The notes: generated by a model from the letters alone, not told the origin. Numbered from the stretch's first letter, positions 46,818 to 57,817 are shown. The stretch: DNA of 64,000 nucleotides from Polynucleobacter meluiroseus (GCF_900205755.1 NZ_OANS01000001.1:124001-188000); one strand, 5' to 3'. Made by a program: numbers and translations.

Positions 46818-47948
46818 TTAAGCGGGATAGCAAGCGCCTAAAATTCTAGGACCTTTCGCACCCGTGACGGCCGGCAAATTTGCTGGCCGTTTTTCTTTAT
46901 GAGCCCATGCTAGCCAAGCGAATGCTAGGCCTTCAACAAGTTGCGGATCAATGCCAAAGGCATCACTAGTAACAATGTTGAGGGGCGCTTTAAATACATC
47001 ACTGGCATGGGCTTTAAAGGCACCTATCAAGGCAGTATTACGCGCACCTCCACCACAAATAATTAGTTGGACAGTTTGAGGGGCATGAGTTGCAAGGGCT
47101 TGCAGCGCAGTCATTGCCGTGAGATGGAGCAAGCTGGCTTGGACATCTTCTGCATTGATATTGTGACCACCAATTTGGTCTTTTAACCAATCTAAGTGAA
47201 AGTCATCGCGCCCCGTACTTTTAGGCGGCTTTTTAGAAAAGAACGCCTCTGAGAGCATCTGATCCAGTAGGGCTTGATGAACATTTCCTTGTGAAGCCCA
47301 GGTGCCATCATCATCAAAAGCAAAACCCTGTTGATCAGCAATCCATGCATCCATCAGCATATTGCCAGGACCACAATCAAACCCGAGCACCGCACCGTTA
47401 GTAGACAGGATGCTAAGGTTGGCTATGCCACCAATATTTAATACGGCCACCGCTTGATCAGATGCAAATTGCTGCGCATGAAAGCTAGGCACTAAAGGCG
47501 CTCCATGACCACCTGCCGCCACATCTCGACTTCTAAAGTCAGCAATCACATCGATTGCGGTAAGCTCGGCCAGCAGGGCTGCATTGAGAGTTTGGTGGGT
47601 AAAGGCTAAGTGACCCGCTAGATGAGCTTGGTGACGAATGGTTTGGCCATGGGCCCCTATGGCGCTAATCTGCTTTGGTTCTAGTTCTGCTTTTTGGAGT
47701 AATTTGTGGGTTATCTCGGCATATGCCAAGGCTAAGGCATTTGCGGCTTGATTCTCTCGCTGAATTTCATTATGCCCAGGAGCTTGCAGGTCAAGCAGCG
47801 ATTGACGTAATTCAGGTGAAAATGGCAAGCTAACAGCTTCCATGAGGATTGCCTCTCCTGAAGATGCGATGCTTGCTAAGACCGCATCGATCCCGTCTAA
47901 GCTGGTGCCAGACATCAGTCCAATATATAGGGATGTAGGTTTGTTCAT
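46818..47948 (-). CDS. anmK: anhydro-N-acetylmuramic acid kinase (AnmK)
   Basis: Opens and phosphorylates 1,6-anhydro-MurNAc released from peptidoglycan turnover, giving MurNAc-6-phosphate. 376 residues. The ATP-binding start is YIGLMSGTSLDGIDAVL; the ADFRSRDVAAGGHGAPLVP segment, VLNIGGIANLS and FDCGPGNMLMD are family hallmarks. It is divergent from tyrS, as in many Burkholderiales. The window also contains amgK and murU, the other route for MurNAc recycling. Confidence 0.97.
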   Translation of the reverse strand: MNKPTSLYIGLMSGTSLDGIDAVLASIASSGEAILMEAVSLPFSPELRQSLLDLQAPGHNEIQRENQAANALALAYAEITHKLLQKAELEPKQISAIGAHGQTIRHQAHLAGHLAFTHQTLNAALLAELTAIDVIADFRSRDVAAGGHGAPLVPSFHAQQFASDQAVAVLNIGGIANLSILSTNGAVLGFDCGPGNMLMDAWIADQQGFAFDDDGTWASQGNVHQALLDQMLSEAFFSKKPPKSTGRDDFHLDWLKDQIGGHNINAEDVQASLLHLTAMTALQALATHAPQTVQLIICGGGARNTALIGAFKAHASDVFKAPLNIVTSDAFGIDPQLVEGLAFAWLAWAHKEKRPANLPAVTGAKGPRILGACYPA

Positions 47949-47997
47949 TGGTTCTAGGCTCAGGGATGCGACAATAATACTTTGGAAAACTAAACGT

Positions 47998-48020
47998 TAA
48001 TTTAACTGCTAATTTAACTG
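47998..48020. repeat. tandem 11-base direct repeat in the anmK-tyrS divergent gap
   Basis: TAATTTAACTG occurs twice (47998-48008 and 48010-48020) with a 12-base period, each copy carrying a TTAAnTTAA-like palindromic core. It sits about 30 bases before the tyrS ATG and could be an operator or just AT-rich promoter sequence. Confidence 0.55.
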
Positions 48021-48050
48021 ACACCCAGCACACACTCTAAACCCATCAGC

Positions 48051-49283
48051 ATGACGGCTAAATCAGAACACCCCTATCCTCTTACTCCTGAAGTATTTGC
48101 AGCCCTTGAAGTGACTAAAAGAGGCTGTGACGAGTTATTGGTCGAAGTCGATTGGATTCAGAAGCTGGCTCGTAGCCAAGCTACGGGCGTGCCATTACGT
48201 ATTAAGTTGGGATTAGATCCCACTGCGCCAGATATTCATCTGGGTCACACAGTGGTTCTGAATAAGCTTCGCCAACTGCAAGATTTGGGCCATACCGTCA
48301 TTTTCTTGATTGGTGATTTCACCAGCATGATTGGTGATCCATCTGGTCGCAATGCCACACGCCCCCCTCTGACCGCAGAGGCGATAGCCATTAACGCCCA
48401 AACCTACTATCAACAAGCAAGCATGATGCTAGACCCTGCCAAAACTGAGGTGCGCTATAACAGTGAGTGGTGCGATCCCTTGGGTGCCCGCGGCATGATT
48501 CAGTTGGCGGCTAAATATACGGTAGCGCAGATGTTAGAGCGTGATGACTTTACTAAACGATACCGCAGTGGCATTCCTATTTCAGTACATGAATTTCTCT
48601 ATCCTTTGATGCAAGGTTATGACTCAGTAGCCTTAAAGAGTGATTTAGAGATTGGTGGAACAGATCAAAAATTTAATCTTTTAGTCGGTCGTGAACTCCA
48701 GCGCGAGTTTGACCAAGAACCCCAGTGCATTTTGACTATGCCTTTGCTGGTTGGGCTCGACGGGGTCGAGAAAATGAGTAAGTCCAAAGGCAATTACATT
48801 GGCATCAGCGAACCAGCTAGTGACATGTTCGGTAAGCTCATGAGCATCTCGGACGACTTGATGTGGGACTACTATACGCTCTTGTCTTTCCGCCCCATGG
48901 CTGAGATTGATCTCATGAAGCAAGAAGTGGCTGCTGGACGTAATCCGCGTGATTGCAAAGTCATGCTTGGTCAAGAGATTGTGAGCCGCTTTCATTCTGA
49001 GGCTGCTGCCGAGAAAGCTTTGGAGGATTTCAATCACCGTGCTAAAGGGGGTATTCCAGAGGATATTCCTGAGATCAGCTTAGAAGGCGCCCCGATGGGA
49101 ATTGCTAATTTTCTCAAAGTTGCAGGCTTAAGCCCTTCTACCTCGGAAGCTAATCGCAACATCGAGCAAAATGGCGTCAAGATTGACGGCGTCACTATCG
49201 CCGACAAGCAATTAAAAATAGAAGCAGGAACTTATGTAGTGCAGGTTGGTAAGCGTCGATTTGCTAAGGTAACGCTGGGCTAA
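48051..49283 (+). CDS. tyrS: tyrosine-tRNA ligase (TyrRS)
   Basis: Class I synthetase charging tRNA-Tyr. 410 residues. The HIGH-type motif is HLGH in [16 protein letters not shown] and the KMSKS motif is intact ([13 protein letters not shown]); a C-terminal S4 RNA-binding domain (about 345-410) follows. The HLGH motif and length fit the TyrRZ-like second bacterial subfamily found in betaproteobacteria. The 3' end overlaps convergent ruvB by four bases. Confidence 0.97.
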   Translation: MTAKSEHPYPLTPEVFAALEVTKRGCDELLVEVDWIQKLARSQATGVPLRIKLGLDPTAPDIHLGHTVVLNKLRQLQDLGHTVIFLIGDFTSMIGDPSGRNATRPPLTAEAIAINAQTYYQQASMMLDPAKTEVRYNSEWCDPLGARGMIQLAAKYTVAQMLERDDFTKRYRSGIPISVHEFLYPLMQGYDSVALKSDLEIGGTDQKFNLLVGRELQREFDQEPQCILTMPLLVGLDGVEKMSKSKGNYIGISEPASDMFGKLMSISDDLMWDYYTLLSFRPMAEIDLMKQEVAAGRNPRDCKVMLGQEIVSRFHSEAAAEKALEDFNHRAKGGIPEDIPEISLEGAPMGIANFLKVAGLSPSTSEANRNIEQNGVKIDGVTIADKQLKIEAGTYVVQVGKRRFAKVTLG

Positions 49284-50359
49284 TCAGTGCTGTCAAGGCT
49301 GCTAGGGGGCTTTAAGCCAAAGTGCTCATAGGCTTGACGGGTAGCTACCCTGCCGCGCGAGGTTCTCTGGAGATAGCCTTGCTGAATTAAATAAGGCTCC
49401 AGGACATCTTCAATCGTATCGCGCTCTTCACCAATAGCCGCGGCTAGATTATCAATACCCACTGGACCACCGTCAAATTTGTGCAGAATCGCTTCTAGCA
49501 ATTTTCTGTCCATCACATCAAAACCACTGGGGTCAACATCCAGCATTTTGAGTGCGGCATCAGCCATTTCTTTGGTGATCGTACCGTCCCCTTTGACTTC
49601 TGCATAGTCACGCACTCGGCGTAATAAACGGTTAGCAATTCGAGGCGTACCACGGGCGCGTTTAGCAATTTCGACTGAGCCTAGTGGATCAATTTTTGCC
49701 TTAAGTAAGCTCGCTGAACGATTAATAATTTTGGTCAATTCTTCAGTCGTATAAAACTCCAGCCTTGCGACAATTCCAAAGCGATCACGCAAGGGGTTGG
49801 TGAGCATACCCGCACGGGTAGTCGCGCCAATAAGTGTGAAGGGTTTGAGATCAATTTTGACACTGCGAGCAGCAGGTCCTTCGCCAATCATGATGTCAAG
49901 ACTGTAGTCCTCTAAAGCGGGATAAAGAATTTCTTCTACTACCGGTGATAAGCGATGGATCTCATCAATGAAGAGGACGTCATTGGTTTCTAAATTAGTC
50001 AGTAAGGCGGCAAGATCACCAGGCCTGTCGAGAACGGGACCACTTGTTTGACGAAGATTGACCCCGAGTTCACGCGCAATGATGTGAGCCAATGTAGTCT
50101 TACCGAGACCAGGTGGCCCAAATAGTAGGACGTGGTCAAGGGCTTCTTGGCGGCCTCTAGTGGCGGTAATGAAGATTTCTAATTGGGCGCGGGCTTTGGT
50201 TTGACCAACGTATTCATCTAGCTGTTTGGGGCGCAGGGCGCGTTCAAAGACTGCTTCGGCATTACCTGCTGTGCCACTCACCATGCGGTCGGAGCGATCA
50301 GAGCCACCCTGCGGTAAGTCTTCAGGAATAGAGCTGAGATCTTCTGTATGAATTGCCAT
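49280..50359 (-). CDS. ruvB: Holliday junction branch migration ATPase RuvB
   Basis: Hexameric AAA+ motor that drives branch migration with RuvA. 359 residues. Walker [13 protein letters not shown], Walker [10 protein letters not shown], sensor 1 [10 protein letters not shown] and the C-terminal winged helix ([13 protein letters not shown]) are complete. Last of the ruvC-ruvA-ruvB series, 26 bases after ruvA. Confidence 0.98.
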   Translation of the reverse strand: MAIHTEDLSSIPEDLPQGGSDRSDRMVSGTAGNAEAVFERALRPKQLDEYVGQTKARAQLEIFITATRGRQEALDHVLLFGPPGLGKTTLAHIIARELGVNLRQTSGPVLDRPGDLAALLTNLETNDVLFIDEIHRLSPVVEEILYPALEDYSLDIMIGEGPAARSVKIDLKPFTLIGATTRAGMLTNPLRDRFGIVARLEFYTTEELTKIINRSASLLKAKIDPLGSVEIAKRARGTPRIANRLLRRVRDYAEVKGDGTITKEMADAALKMLDVDPSGFDVMDRKLLEAILHKFDGGPVGIDNLAAAIGEERDTIEDVLEPYLIQQGYLQRTSRGRVATRQAYEHFGLKPPSSLDSTD

Positions 50360-50385
50360 GCTGCCAGTGTAGTGGGTATTGTTTA

Positions 50386-50967
50386 TTAAGACTTAGAGAG
50401 GTACTTTAGACCCATCCGAATGCCGTCAGAGACAGTACTGTCGGGTGGGATTTGTTTGAGGGCGAGCAGTGCTTCTTTCTCGGAATAGCCTAGGGCTAAC
50501 AACGCCTGTAGGATTTCACTGCTGGCTTCAATCACGGGTGGTTTGCCACCAGCAATACCAAGGTCTGGGGCCAGCTTACCTTTGAGCTCTAAACACAGAC
50601 GCTCTGCTGTTTTTTTACCGATGCCAGGAACTTTGGTGAGAAGGTCTGCTTCTTGCATAGCAATTGCTTGAACCAATTCATTGACGCTCATGCCAGACAG
50701 CACTGCTAAGGCGGTACGCGAACCGACGCCGCTAATTTTGATTAAAGCTCTAAACGCTTCTCGTTCAGTTTCAGTGGCAAAACCAAAAAGCTGTTGCGCA
50801 TCTTCGCGCACCTGAAAATGCGTCAAGAGGGTGATCTTTTGATTCACCTCAGGCAGCTGATACAGCGTGCTCATCGGGACATCAATTTCATAGCCTACGC
50901 CTTGGCAATCTACCAAGAGACGGGGAGGGTGAACCGACACTAAGGTGCCTTGTATGCGACCAATCAT
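50386..50967 (-). CDS. ruvA: Holliday junction DNA helicase subunit RuvA
   Basis: Tetrameric junction-binding protein that targets RuvB and RuvC. 193 residues. Domain I ([21 protein letters not shown]), the helix-hairpin-helix domain II ([37 protein letters not shown]) and the C-terminal RuvB-binding domain III ([19 protein letters not shown]) are visible. Confidence 0.97.
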   Translation of the reverse strand: MIGRIQGTLVSVHPPRLLVDCQGVGYEIDVPMSTLYQLPEVNQKITLLTHFQVREDAQQLFGFATETEREAFRALIKISGVGSRTALAVLSGMSVNELVQAIAMQEADLLTKVPGIGKKTAERLCLELKGKLAPDLGIAGGKPPVIEASSEILQALLALGYSEKEALLALKQIPPDSTVSDGIRMGLKYLSKS

Positions 50968-50992
50968 GAGGAGATCTTAACCTGTGATGACA

Positions 50993-51520
50993 TTACTTGC
51001 TACGTTTAGTGAGTGTGAGTGCTGCGCTTAATGCTTGCGGCATTTGTGCGTGGTGAGCTGCGCAAATAGCCACGCCTAGTGCATCGGATGCATCTGTTCC
51101 GGGTGCACGATTTAACCTGAGAAGACGCTTGACCATTTCTTGTACTTGGGGTTTTGTAGCGCGACCAGTTCCCACAATCGACTGTTTGACTCTGAGAGCG
51201 CTGTACTCTGCCACGGGTAATTTTTCCGAGACGAGTGCGGCAATTACGGCTCCTCGGGCTTGACCCAGCATGAGGGTGGAGCGAGGATTGACATTTAAAA
51301 AGACTTCTTCAATGGCTGCGGCTTGCGGATGATAGGTTTCCAATACCTCTTTCACTCCGGCATACAGCGCACCCAATCTTTCCGGCAGGCCCTTTGCTGG
51401 ATCACCACTTTCTATTGTTCCCGAAGCAATATAAGTGAGCTTCTGGCCATCCACATCAATCACACCAAAACCAGTGGTTCGGAGGCCTGGGTCAATACCT
51501 ATCCAGCGTGTGAGTGCCAT
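50993..51520 (-). CDS. ruvC: crossover junction endodeoxyribonuclease RuvC
   Basis: Resolvase that cuts Holliday junctions. 175 residues with an RNase H-like fold. Acidic catalytic residues lie in [29 protein letters not shown] and the C-terminal [17 protein letters not shown]. It follows purH by 15 bases on the same strand and is 25 bases before ruvA. No LexA box was noticed near the ruv genes, which seem to be transcribed with fis and purH. Confidence 0.97.
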   Translation of the reverse strand: MALTRWIGIDPGLRTTGFGVIDVDGQKLTYIASGTIESGDPAKGLPERLGALYAGVKEVLETYHPQAAAIEEVFLNVNPRSTLMLGQARGAVIAALVSEKLPVAEYSALRVKQSIVGTGRATKPQVQEMVKRLLRLNRAPGTDASDALGVAICAAHHAQMPQALSAALTLTKRSK

Positions 51521-51535
51521 ACAGTAGCCGAGATC

Positions 51536-53116
51536 TTAATGGCGGAAATGGCGCGTGCCAGTAAAGATCATTGCGATGCCATGCTCATTGGCTGCGGCAA
51601 TGATTTCATCATCGCGCATACTGCCCCCTGGCTGAATGACACAGCTTGCGCCACCTTTTACGACTACATCCAAGCCATCACGGAAAGGAAAGAATGCATC
51701 GCTTGCTACTGCCGAGCCTGCCAGGCTTAAGCCAGCATTTTCAGCCTTAATACTGGCCATGCGCGCAGAATCGACGCGACTCATTTGACCTGCACCAATA
51801 CCTAAAGTCACGCCGTCTTTGCAATAGACGATCGCATTCGATTTGACGAACTTAGCTACACGCCATGCAAACAGCATATCGTTCATTTCACTAGGGGTAG
51901 GGAGTCTTTGACTAACGACACGCATTTCATTTTGAAGGACATTTTTTGCATCGGGTGATTGCACCAAGAGGCCTCCCCCAACGCGTTTGAAATCAAAGGT
52001 ATTAAAGTCATGGCCTAAGGGAATTTCTAATAAGCGCACATTCTGCTTAGCTGCGAAGATGGCTTTGGCTTCATCGGTAAAACTAGGTGCAATAAGTACT
52101 TCCACAAATTGTTTTGCAACAGCTTCAGCCGCTGCACCATCACAAGTCACGTTAAAAGCAATGATGCCGCCAAAGGCTGAACTAGGATCAGTTTTAAATG
52201 CCTTTTGGTAGGCCTCTACAGGGCTGATACCCACTGCCACTCCACAAGGATTGGCGTGCTTAATGATGACGCAGGCAGCGCCAATTTCTGTTTGGTTTGA
52301 GAAACTCTTCACACATTCCCAAGCAGAATCTGCATCGGCAATATTGTTGTAAGACAGCTCTTTACCTTGCAACTGTTTGTAATTAGCCAAGGCACCAGCA
52401 ACTAAATCAGTATCTTTATAGAATGCGGCAGACTGATGGGGATTTTCACCATAGCGCATTTCTTGTACTTTTTCAAAAGCCAGATGTAGGGTCTCTGGAT
52501 AAGCTGAACGGGTCTTGTGCGCTAAATCATCCCCTAAGGCGCTCAGGTAGTTGGCAATTGCGCCGTCGTACTGAGCAGTGTGGGCGAATACTTTTTTAGC
52601 AAGCCTCAAGTTTGTCTTATAAGAAACCACGTTTTGATTTGCTTTCATTTCCGCTAGGACAAGGGCGTAATCCTCAGGAGAAATTAACACGGTGACATCT
52701 TGATGATTCTTCGCAGCCGCACGTAACATGGCAGGCCCACCAATATCAATATTTTCGATTGCTTCCTCAAAGGTGCATTGCTCATTGGCCACTGTTTCGT
52801 TGAATGGGTAGAGATTAATCACCAGCATGTCAATCGTATCAATCCCATGCTCTTTAAGGGCCGCCATATGTTCTGGAAAATCCCTGCGAGCTAACAGGCC
52901 CCCGTGCACCATTGGATGCAAGGTCTTGACGCGGCCATCCAACATCTCCGGAAACTTAGTTAAAGAAGTTACCTCGACGACAGGCAGGCCATTCTCCGCC
53001 AATAGCTTGGCTGTCCCCCCAGTAGAAATGAGTTTTACTCCTTGCTCATGGAGGGCTTTGGCAAAAGGCACAATGCCATTTTTATCGGAGACGGAAAGCA
53101 GGGCTGTACGGATCAT
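51536..53116 (-). CDS. purH: bifunctional AICAR formyltransferase/IMP cyclohydrolase (PurH)
   Basis: Last two steps of IMP synthesis. 526 residues: N-terminal IMP cyclohydrolase domain (about 1-200; [48 protein letters not shown]) and C-terminal AICAR transformylase domain ([39 protein letters not shown]). It lies between fis and ruvC, as in other Burkholderiaceae. Confidence 0.98.
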   Translation of the reverse strand: MIRTALLSVSDKNGIVPFAKALHEQGVKLISTGGTAKLLAENGLPVVEVTSLTKFPEMLDGRVKTLHPMVHGGLLARRDFPEHMAALKEHGIDTIDMLVINLYPFNETVANEQCTFEEAIENIDIGGPAMLRAAAKNHQDVTVLISPEDYALVLAEMKANQNVVSYKTNLRLAKKVFAHTAQYDGAIANYLSALGDDLAHKTRSAYPETLHLAFEKVQEMRYGENPHQSAAFYKDTDLVAGALANYKQLQGKELSYNNIADADSAWECVKSFSNQTEIGAACVIIKHANPCGVAVGISPVEAYQKAFKTDPSSAFGGIIAFNVTCDGAAAEAVAKQFVEVLIAPSFTDEAKAIFAAKQNVRLLEIPLGHDFNTFDFKRVGGGLLVQSPDAKNVLQNEMRVVSQRLPTPSEMNDMLFAWRVAKFVKSNAIVYCKDGVTLGIGAGQMSRVDSARMASIKAENAGLSLAGSAVASDAFFPFRDGLDVVVKGGASCVIQPGGSMRDDEIIAAANEHGIAMIFTGTRHFRH

Positions 53117-53172
53117 AGGTTCTTTGTGAGGTAAATCGAGTAATGCACGTGAAAGATAAAGCTTACTAATAG

Positions 53173-53412
53173 TTACTTCAGTAGTTGATGTTCAACTAAT
53201 TTTTTGTGTAAGGTATTGCGATTAATACCCAAGTATTGAGCGGCTAGGGATTGATTGTTCTTGGCATGTTGCATGACCAATTCAAGCATGGGCTTTTCTA
53301 CTACGCCTAAGACCATTTGGTAAATATCAGACGGAGGGGTGCCTTTCAGGTCTTCTAAATAACGCTGCAACTGGGTTTCAATACATTCTGTAATGGGGTG
53401 TTTATTTGTCAT
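53173..53412 (-). CDS. fis: Fis-family DNA-binding protein
   Basis: 79-residue nucleoid-associated regulator of the Fis family. The C-terminal helix-turn-helix, [20 protein letters not shown], is nearly identical to the DNA-binding end of E. coli Fis and of NtrC-type activators; the N-terminal part is short. It follows dusB by 17 bases, the classic dusB-fis pair, and precedes purH. It probably affects rRNA and housekeeping promoters; direct evidence is lacking. Confidence 0.93.
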   Translation of the reverse strand: MTNKHPITECIETQLQRYLEDLKGTPPSDIYQMVLGVVEKPMLELVMQHAKNNQSLAAQYLGINRNTLHKKLVEHQLLK

Positions 53413-53429
53413 AGATGAATCTGGAGAAA

Positions 53430-54446
53430 TTAAGCTGCTTCTAAAAAAAGTAATCGCTCTGAGTGAGACTTCATCTCATCAAAAAAGTCATTCACCATTT
53501 GCAATTGGGTCTTGCAATCATCCGCGGTATTCATTCTTTGGCGGAAAGCGTGAGAATCGCGCAAACCTTTGCAGTACCAGCCAATATGTTTACGCGCAGT
53601 ACGCAGGCCAGTGTATTCACCATAGAACTCATAGTGGTCGAGTAAGTGCGCATTCATAATCTCTTGAATTTCATTGATTTGGGGAGTTGGAAGTTTCCCC
53701 CCAGTTTCAAGATAGTGGGCAATTTCACGAAAGATCCAAGGACGCCCCTGAGCGGCTCGACCAATCATGATGGCATCTGCACCCGTCAGTTTGAGAACCA
53801 GCCCCGCTTTTTCTGGAGTAGTGATGTCTCCATTTGCCACCACTGGAATACCCACACTATTTTTGACGGCAGCAATCGTTTCGTACTCGGCCTCGCCGTG
53901 ATACAAATCAGCGCGCGTTCTGCCGTGCACGGTCAGCATGGAGATCCCCATCTTTTCTGCTAATTGAGCAATCGCAATCGCATTCTTGTGCTCACGATCC
54001 CAGCCAGTCCGAATCTTTAAGGTGACAGGTACCGCATCGGGACCTATCCCGACTGCCTGGACCACGGCTGCCAAAATATTCTGAACGAGGGGCTCATCTC
54101 TCAGTAAGGCGGAGCCAGCAGCAACATTGCAAACCTTTTTCGCTGGGCAACCCATATTAATATCGATCACCTGCGCACCTTGATCCACATTGAGCTTTGC
54201 GGCAGCCGCCATCATGGCAGGATCAGCGCCGGCAATTTGTACCGCAATTGGTTTGAATTCACCTTGGTGGTTGGCGCGCCGTTGGGTTTTTTCACTCTTC
54301 CATAACAGGGCATTGGAAGCAATCATTTCAGAGACCGCATAGCCAGCACCCAACTTTTTACAAAGCTGGCGAAATGGACGATCAGTAACACCAGCCATTG
54401 GAGCTACAAATAGTTTATTTGCGAGAAGGTGAGGGCCAATCTTCAT
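53430..54446 (-). CDS. dusB: tRNA-dihydrouridine synthase (DusB)
   Basis: FMN enzyme reducing uridines in the tRNA D-loop. 338 residues. The N-terminal APMAGVTDRPFR, catalytic cysteine in DINMGCPAKKVCNVAAGSALL, the KIRTGWD segment, VHGRTR and the FMN-phosphate site ADAIMIGRAAQGRPWIF are all seen. It heads the dusB-fis-purH-ruvCAB series. A TGC-TAAAGT extended -10 lies in the 106-base gap upstream on the minus strand. Confidence 0.96.
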   Translation of the reverse strand: MKIGPHLLANKLFVAPMAGVTDRPFRQLCKKLGAGYAVSEMIASNALLWKSEKTQRRANHQGEFKPIAVQIAGADPAMMAAAAKLNVDQGAQVIDINMGCPAKKVCNVAAGSALLRDEPLVQNILAAVVQAVGIGPDAVPVTLKIRTGWDREHKNAIAIAQLAEKMGISMLTVHGRTRADLYHGEAEYETIAAVKNSVGIPVVANGDITTPEKAGLVLKLTGADAIMIGRAAQGRPWIFREIAHYLETGGKLPTPQINEIQEIMNAHLLDHYEFYGEYTGLRTARKHIGWYCKGLRDSHAFRQRMNTADDCKTQLQMVNDFFDEMKSHSERLLFLEAA

Positions 54447-54552
54447 TAAGGTATTTTGGTGTACGCCTGAGTCTAAAGCTGCCTAGGAAAGGCTGACACT
54501 TTAGCACAATTTACGACTTCTCTGCCTATTTTTTAAGCAGAATTTAGCGGCC

Positions 54553-55722
54553 CTAACGGCGCCCAAACATCATTTGACGTGCTAAGGCTGTCTTGACTGG
54601 TGGAAGCCATTGAAGGGCTGTTAAGGCGAGTCCACGAGCCAAAACTACCGGCAATAAGTTTGATGTGAAAATCCGCGCCATCGTATCTGTCAGGCCAATA
54701 GTAGTGGTTCGATCGAGTTTACGGCTGAGGGCATATTCCGCAAGTTTTTGATGAACCTGCGCAAGCGTGATTTGCTCCTCGGGCCTGGCAAACAGAGTAC
54801 TTAGTTTGTCAGCCAGCAAATAAGCATCGCGTAATCCTAGATTAAGACCTTGCCCTGCGACAGGATGCAAAGTTTGCGCGGCATTACCAATCCAGACCTC
54901 ATTGACTTGGACGATTTCTTTGCGGTAATTGAGGCCCAGTGGATAGAGTCGGCGATCTTGTATTTTTAGAAACGCACCAACGCGCGAGCCAAAGGCATCG
55001 CGCAAGCTCTTTAAGAAGTCAGTCTCATTCATTTCCAATCTAGCTTGGGAAGATTCCGGAGATCCGCACCAAACGAGATTAAGAATATTGGGCCCATAGT
55101 GGCTAGGTAGTACTGCCAAGGGACCTTCGGAAGTAAAGCGCTCCCAAGCTTGATGGGGTTCGGCAGATTCTACTTCTACCAACCCCACTAAAGCAGATTG
55201 CTCATAGTCTCGACCGGACTCAACCCAATCCTGCTTTTTAAATAAGCCACCCTCGGCATGAACAATACATTGCGCAATGATTGCGTGGGCGGTAGCCTCT
55301 ATATTTGCCCTAGGATCAATATGGCGCCAAACGAAATTCGAACTATTTTTTTGTAGTTCTCGCAAGGTCTTGCGTAAAGTCAGGTGAATGTCACGGTAGC
55401 GTACGATATGACCTAAGGCCTCTTGTCCAAGTTCTTCGCGCGTCATTAAGGTGCGACCAAAACGGCCTGCTTGTGAAACATGTACTCGATGAATATCAGC
55501 GCACTCCTTTGGCCAAGCGCCAATCGTATCGAGTAAGAGTTTGCTGCCGTGGGAGAGTGCAGTGCCTCTGCTATCAAACTCTGCAATCTCAGCATCATCC
55601 ATTGGATTGCGATCCAGCAAGATGATTTTGGCATCGGGTAGTTTTTGTAAGCACCATGCTGCACAGGCTAGACCAACTGGTCCACCTCCCTGAATCAAAA
55701 TATCACAATGCATTGGGCTCAT
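54553..55722 (-). CDS. ubiH: UbiH/COQ6-family FAD monooxygenase, probably UbiH
   Basis: Flavin hydroxylase of the ubiquinone pathway. 389 residues. The Rossmann motif is ILIQGGGPVGLACAAW at the N-terminus, the GD-like motif of the family reads WIGNAAQTLHPVAGQGLNLGLRDA, with N and Q in place of the usual D and H. The same substitution is, as I recall, found in E. coli UbiH. Adjacency to pepP also matches the E. coli pepP-ubiH order. UbiF/UbiI-type specificity cannot be excluded, and betaproteobacteria use various sets of these hydroxylases. Confidence 0.8.
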   Translation of the reverse strand: MSPMHCDILIQGGGPVGLACAAWCLQKLPDAKIILLDRNPMDDAEIAEFDSRGTALSHGSKLLLDTIGAWPKECADIHRVHVSQAGRFGRTLMTREELGQEALGHIVRYRDIHLTLRKTLRELQKNSSNFVWRHIDPRANIEATAHAIIAQCIVHAEGGLFKKQDWVESGRDYEQSALVGLVEVESAEPHQAWERFTSEGPLAVLPSHYGPNILNLVWCGSPESSQARLEMNETDFLKSLRDAFGSRVGAFLKIQDRRLYPLGLNYRKEIVQVNEVWIGNAAQTLHPVAGQGLNLGLRDAYLLADKLSTLFARPEEQITLAQVHQKLAEYALSRKLDRTTTIGLTDTMARIFTSNLLPVVLARGLALTALQWLPPVKTALARQMMFGRR

Positions 55723-55740
55723 CTTGAAAACGTTTGATGC

Positions 55741-57105
55741 TTAATGCTTCATGAGGGCTTGGATTTCATCAACAGAAACTGGCACCCCTCGAGAAATTAA
55801 TTCGCAGCCAGTATTGTTAATAACGGCGTCATCTTCAATCCGAATTCCAATATTCCAAAAGGCGGGATCAATATCGTCGGCAGCTTGTACGTAGAGACCT
55901 GGCTCGATAGTGATGACCATACCCTCTTGTAAAACACGCCAAGGTTTTTCATCCATTGGCGTAGTGGCGTTTAGTTCGCGATACGAGCCGACATCGTGGA
56001 CATCCATCCCTAACCAGTGGGAAGTGCGATGCATATAAAAGCGGCGGTAGGCAGCGGTTTCAATCGCATTCTCAAGTGAGCCTAATGCAGAGAGTTTCAG
56101 TAACTTCTCATCTAACAATCCCTGAGTAAGCACTTTAAGCGCTGCTTCGTGAGGCTGTACGAAGGTGTTACCCACCTTAGTCACGGCAATGGCAGCCTCT
56201 TGTGCAGCTAGAGTAATTTCATAAAGCGCGCGCTGCGGTCCGGAAAATACGCCATTGACTGGAAAGGTGCGCGTGATATCTGAAGCATAGCCATCAAGTT
56301 CACAGCCTGCATCAATTAAACAGAGTTCGCCACTGCGTAATTCAGCGGCACCTGCACGGTAATGCAATATACAAGAATTGGCGCCACTGGCTACGATGCT
56401 GTTGTAAGCCACACTCTGCGAGCCGTTTTTTCGGAACTCATGAAGTAACTCAGCTTCAAGTTGATATTCCCGCATGCCCGGTCTACACATTTGCATGGCA
56501 CGAATATGTGCCTGAGCAGAGATGGCAGCAGCACGGCGCATGATTTCGAGCTCATGACTATCTTTCAGCAAGCGCATCTCATGAATCAACGCCTCTACAT
56601 CATGAAATTCAGAAGGAGGATTTACGCCAGCGCGACTTTGTTGACGCACCTTCTTCATCCAATGACGCACGCGGCGATCTGACTCTGCGCTCTCCGCTAG
56701 TCGGAGGTAAACCGCACTCTCATTTGCTAATAGCACGCTCAACTTTTCATCGAGCAGTTCGTTGCTATGTGCAAATTCAAAGCCGAGTACTTCAGGAGCA
56801 GCCTCTGGTCCCAAACGAATGCCATCCCAAATTTCTCGCTCTTGATCTTTAGGTCTACAAAAAAGGTGAGATTCAAGCTGAGTTTGCTGACTAGTGCCAC
56901 TAACACGCATGACTAAAGTGGCCCCAGGCTCATCAAAGCCAGTGAGGTAATAAAAATCACTGTCATGGCGATACGGAAATTCACTATCGCGGTTACGCAG
57001 CGCCTCAGGAGCAGTATTGACAATTGCAATTCCGCCGCCCGATTTAGCCAGTATCTGCTTTGCTAATCGTAGGCGTCGTTCTTGGTACAAGTTGGTTTTA
57101 TTCAT
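55741..57105 (-). CDS. pepP: Xaa-Pro aminopeptidase (PepP)
   Basis: M24B metallopeptidase releasing N-terminal residues before proline. 454 residues from the ATG at 57105 (a TTG precedes it). The N-terminal domain (1-170) is followed by the pita-bread domain, with metal ligands in LIDAGCELDGYASDITRTFP, HRTSHWLGMDVHDVG, MVITIEPGLYV and IGIRIEDDAVI. It overlaps the murU end by eight bases and is followed by the ubiH-like gene. Confidence 0.95.
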   Translation of the reverse strand: MNKTNLYQERRLRLAKQILAKSGGGIAIVNTAPEALRNRDSEFPYRHDSDFYYLTGFDEPGATLVMRVSGTSQQTQLESHLFCRPKDQEREIWDGIRLGPEAAPEVLGFEFAHSNELLDEKLSVLLANESAVYLRLAESAESDRRVRHWMKKVRQQSRAGVNPPSEFHDVEALIHEMRLLKDSHELEIMRRAAAISAQAHIRAMQMCRPGMREYQLEAELLHEFRKNGSQSVAYNSIVASGANSCILHYRAGAAELRSGELCLIDAGCELDGYASDITRTFPVNGVFSGPQRALYEITLAAQEAAIAVTKVGNTFVQPHEAALKVLTQGLLDEKLLKLSALGSLENAIETAAYRRFYMHRTSHWLGMDVHDVGSYRELNATTPMDEKPWRVLQEGMVITIEPGLYVQAADDIDPAFWNIGIRIEDDAVINNTGCELISRGVPVSVDEIQALMKH

Positions 57106-57817
57106 CAACTGCGTTGAGTTCTTTTAATCGTTGGGGCGTACCGACATCATGCCAAGGGCCACTGTATTTTTCGCCGGTAACACGGTTTCTTTGCATTGCT
57201 TCGCGTAGGAGTGGTGCTAGTTTAAATGGTACTCCGATTTCTAGATCCATGAATAGGTCACGGTGGTAAAGTCCGATGCCTGAAAAAGTCAGTTTTTCTG
57301 CATCCCTAACGATGCCATCGGAAATTTGCACCCCCTTGAGATAAAAGTCCCCCGTGGGATGTTGCATTGGATTGGGAACCATCACCAAATGCGCCAAGCT
57401 GTGAAGATCGCTTCGTAGATTAGGTACTTGATTTAGCAGGGCGCTGATGGGAAAGTCCGGGCAAAAAACATCACCGTTGATCACTAAAAAATAGTCATGC
57501 GCTTCCATTAACGGAAGTGCTTGACGAATACCGCCCGCAGTTTCTAAAGCCTTCACTTCTGGTGAGTAAGTAATGTGAAGTCCAAATTGACTACCATCCC
57601 CGAGCGCATCCTCAATCTTTTGACCAAGCCAAGCATAATTAATTACTACCTTATCAATGTGTGCTTTTGCCAGTGCTTCTAGATGCCAAGCTAAGAGAGA
57701 TTTGCCCTGAACTTGTAGAAGTGGTTTTGGGAGTTCATCTGTTAATGGACGCATGCGCTCACCGCGTCCAGCAGCCAATAATAGGCAGGGAGGAGTTAAA
57801 TCATTAGCTGATTGCAT
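57098..57817 (-). CDS. murU: N-acetylmuramate alpha-1-phosphate uridylyltransferase (MurU)
   Basis: Nucleotidyltransferase of 239 residues. The start CLLLAAGRGERMRPLTDELP carries the sugar-nucleotidyltransferase signature, with PKPLLQVQGKSLLAWHLEAL, and a catalytic aspartate in FLVINGDVF. Next to amgK it forms the MurU-AmgK recycling pair that makes UDP-MurNAc from MurNAc, bypassing MurA and giving fosfomycin tolerance in Pseudomonas. The start overlaps the amgK end by 14 bases. Other NTP-transferases look similar, but the neighbour makes the call. Confidence 0.9.
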   Translation of the reverse strand: MQSANDLTPPCLLLAAGRGERMRPLTDELPKPLLQVQGKSLLAWHLEALAKAHIDKVVINYAWLGQKIEDALGDGSQFGLHITYSPEVKALETAGGIRQALPLMEAHDYFLVINGDVFCPDFPISALLNQVPNLRSDLHSLAHLVMVPNPMQHPTGDFYLKGVQISDGIVRDAEKLTFSGIGLYHRDLFMDLEIGVPFKLAPLLREAMQRNRVTGEKYSGPWHDVGTPQRLKELNAVDE

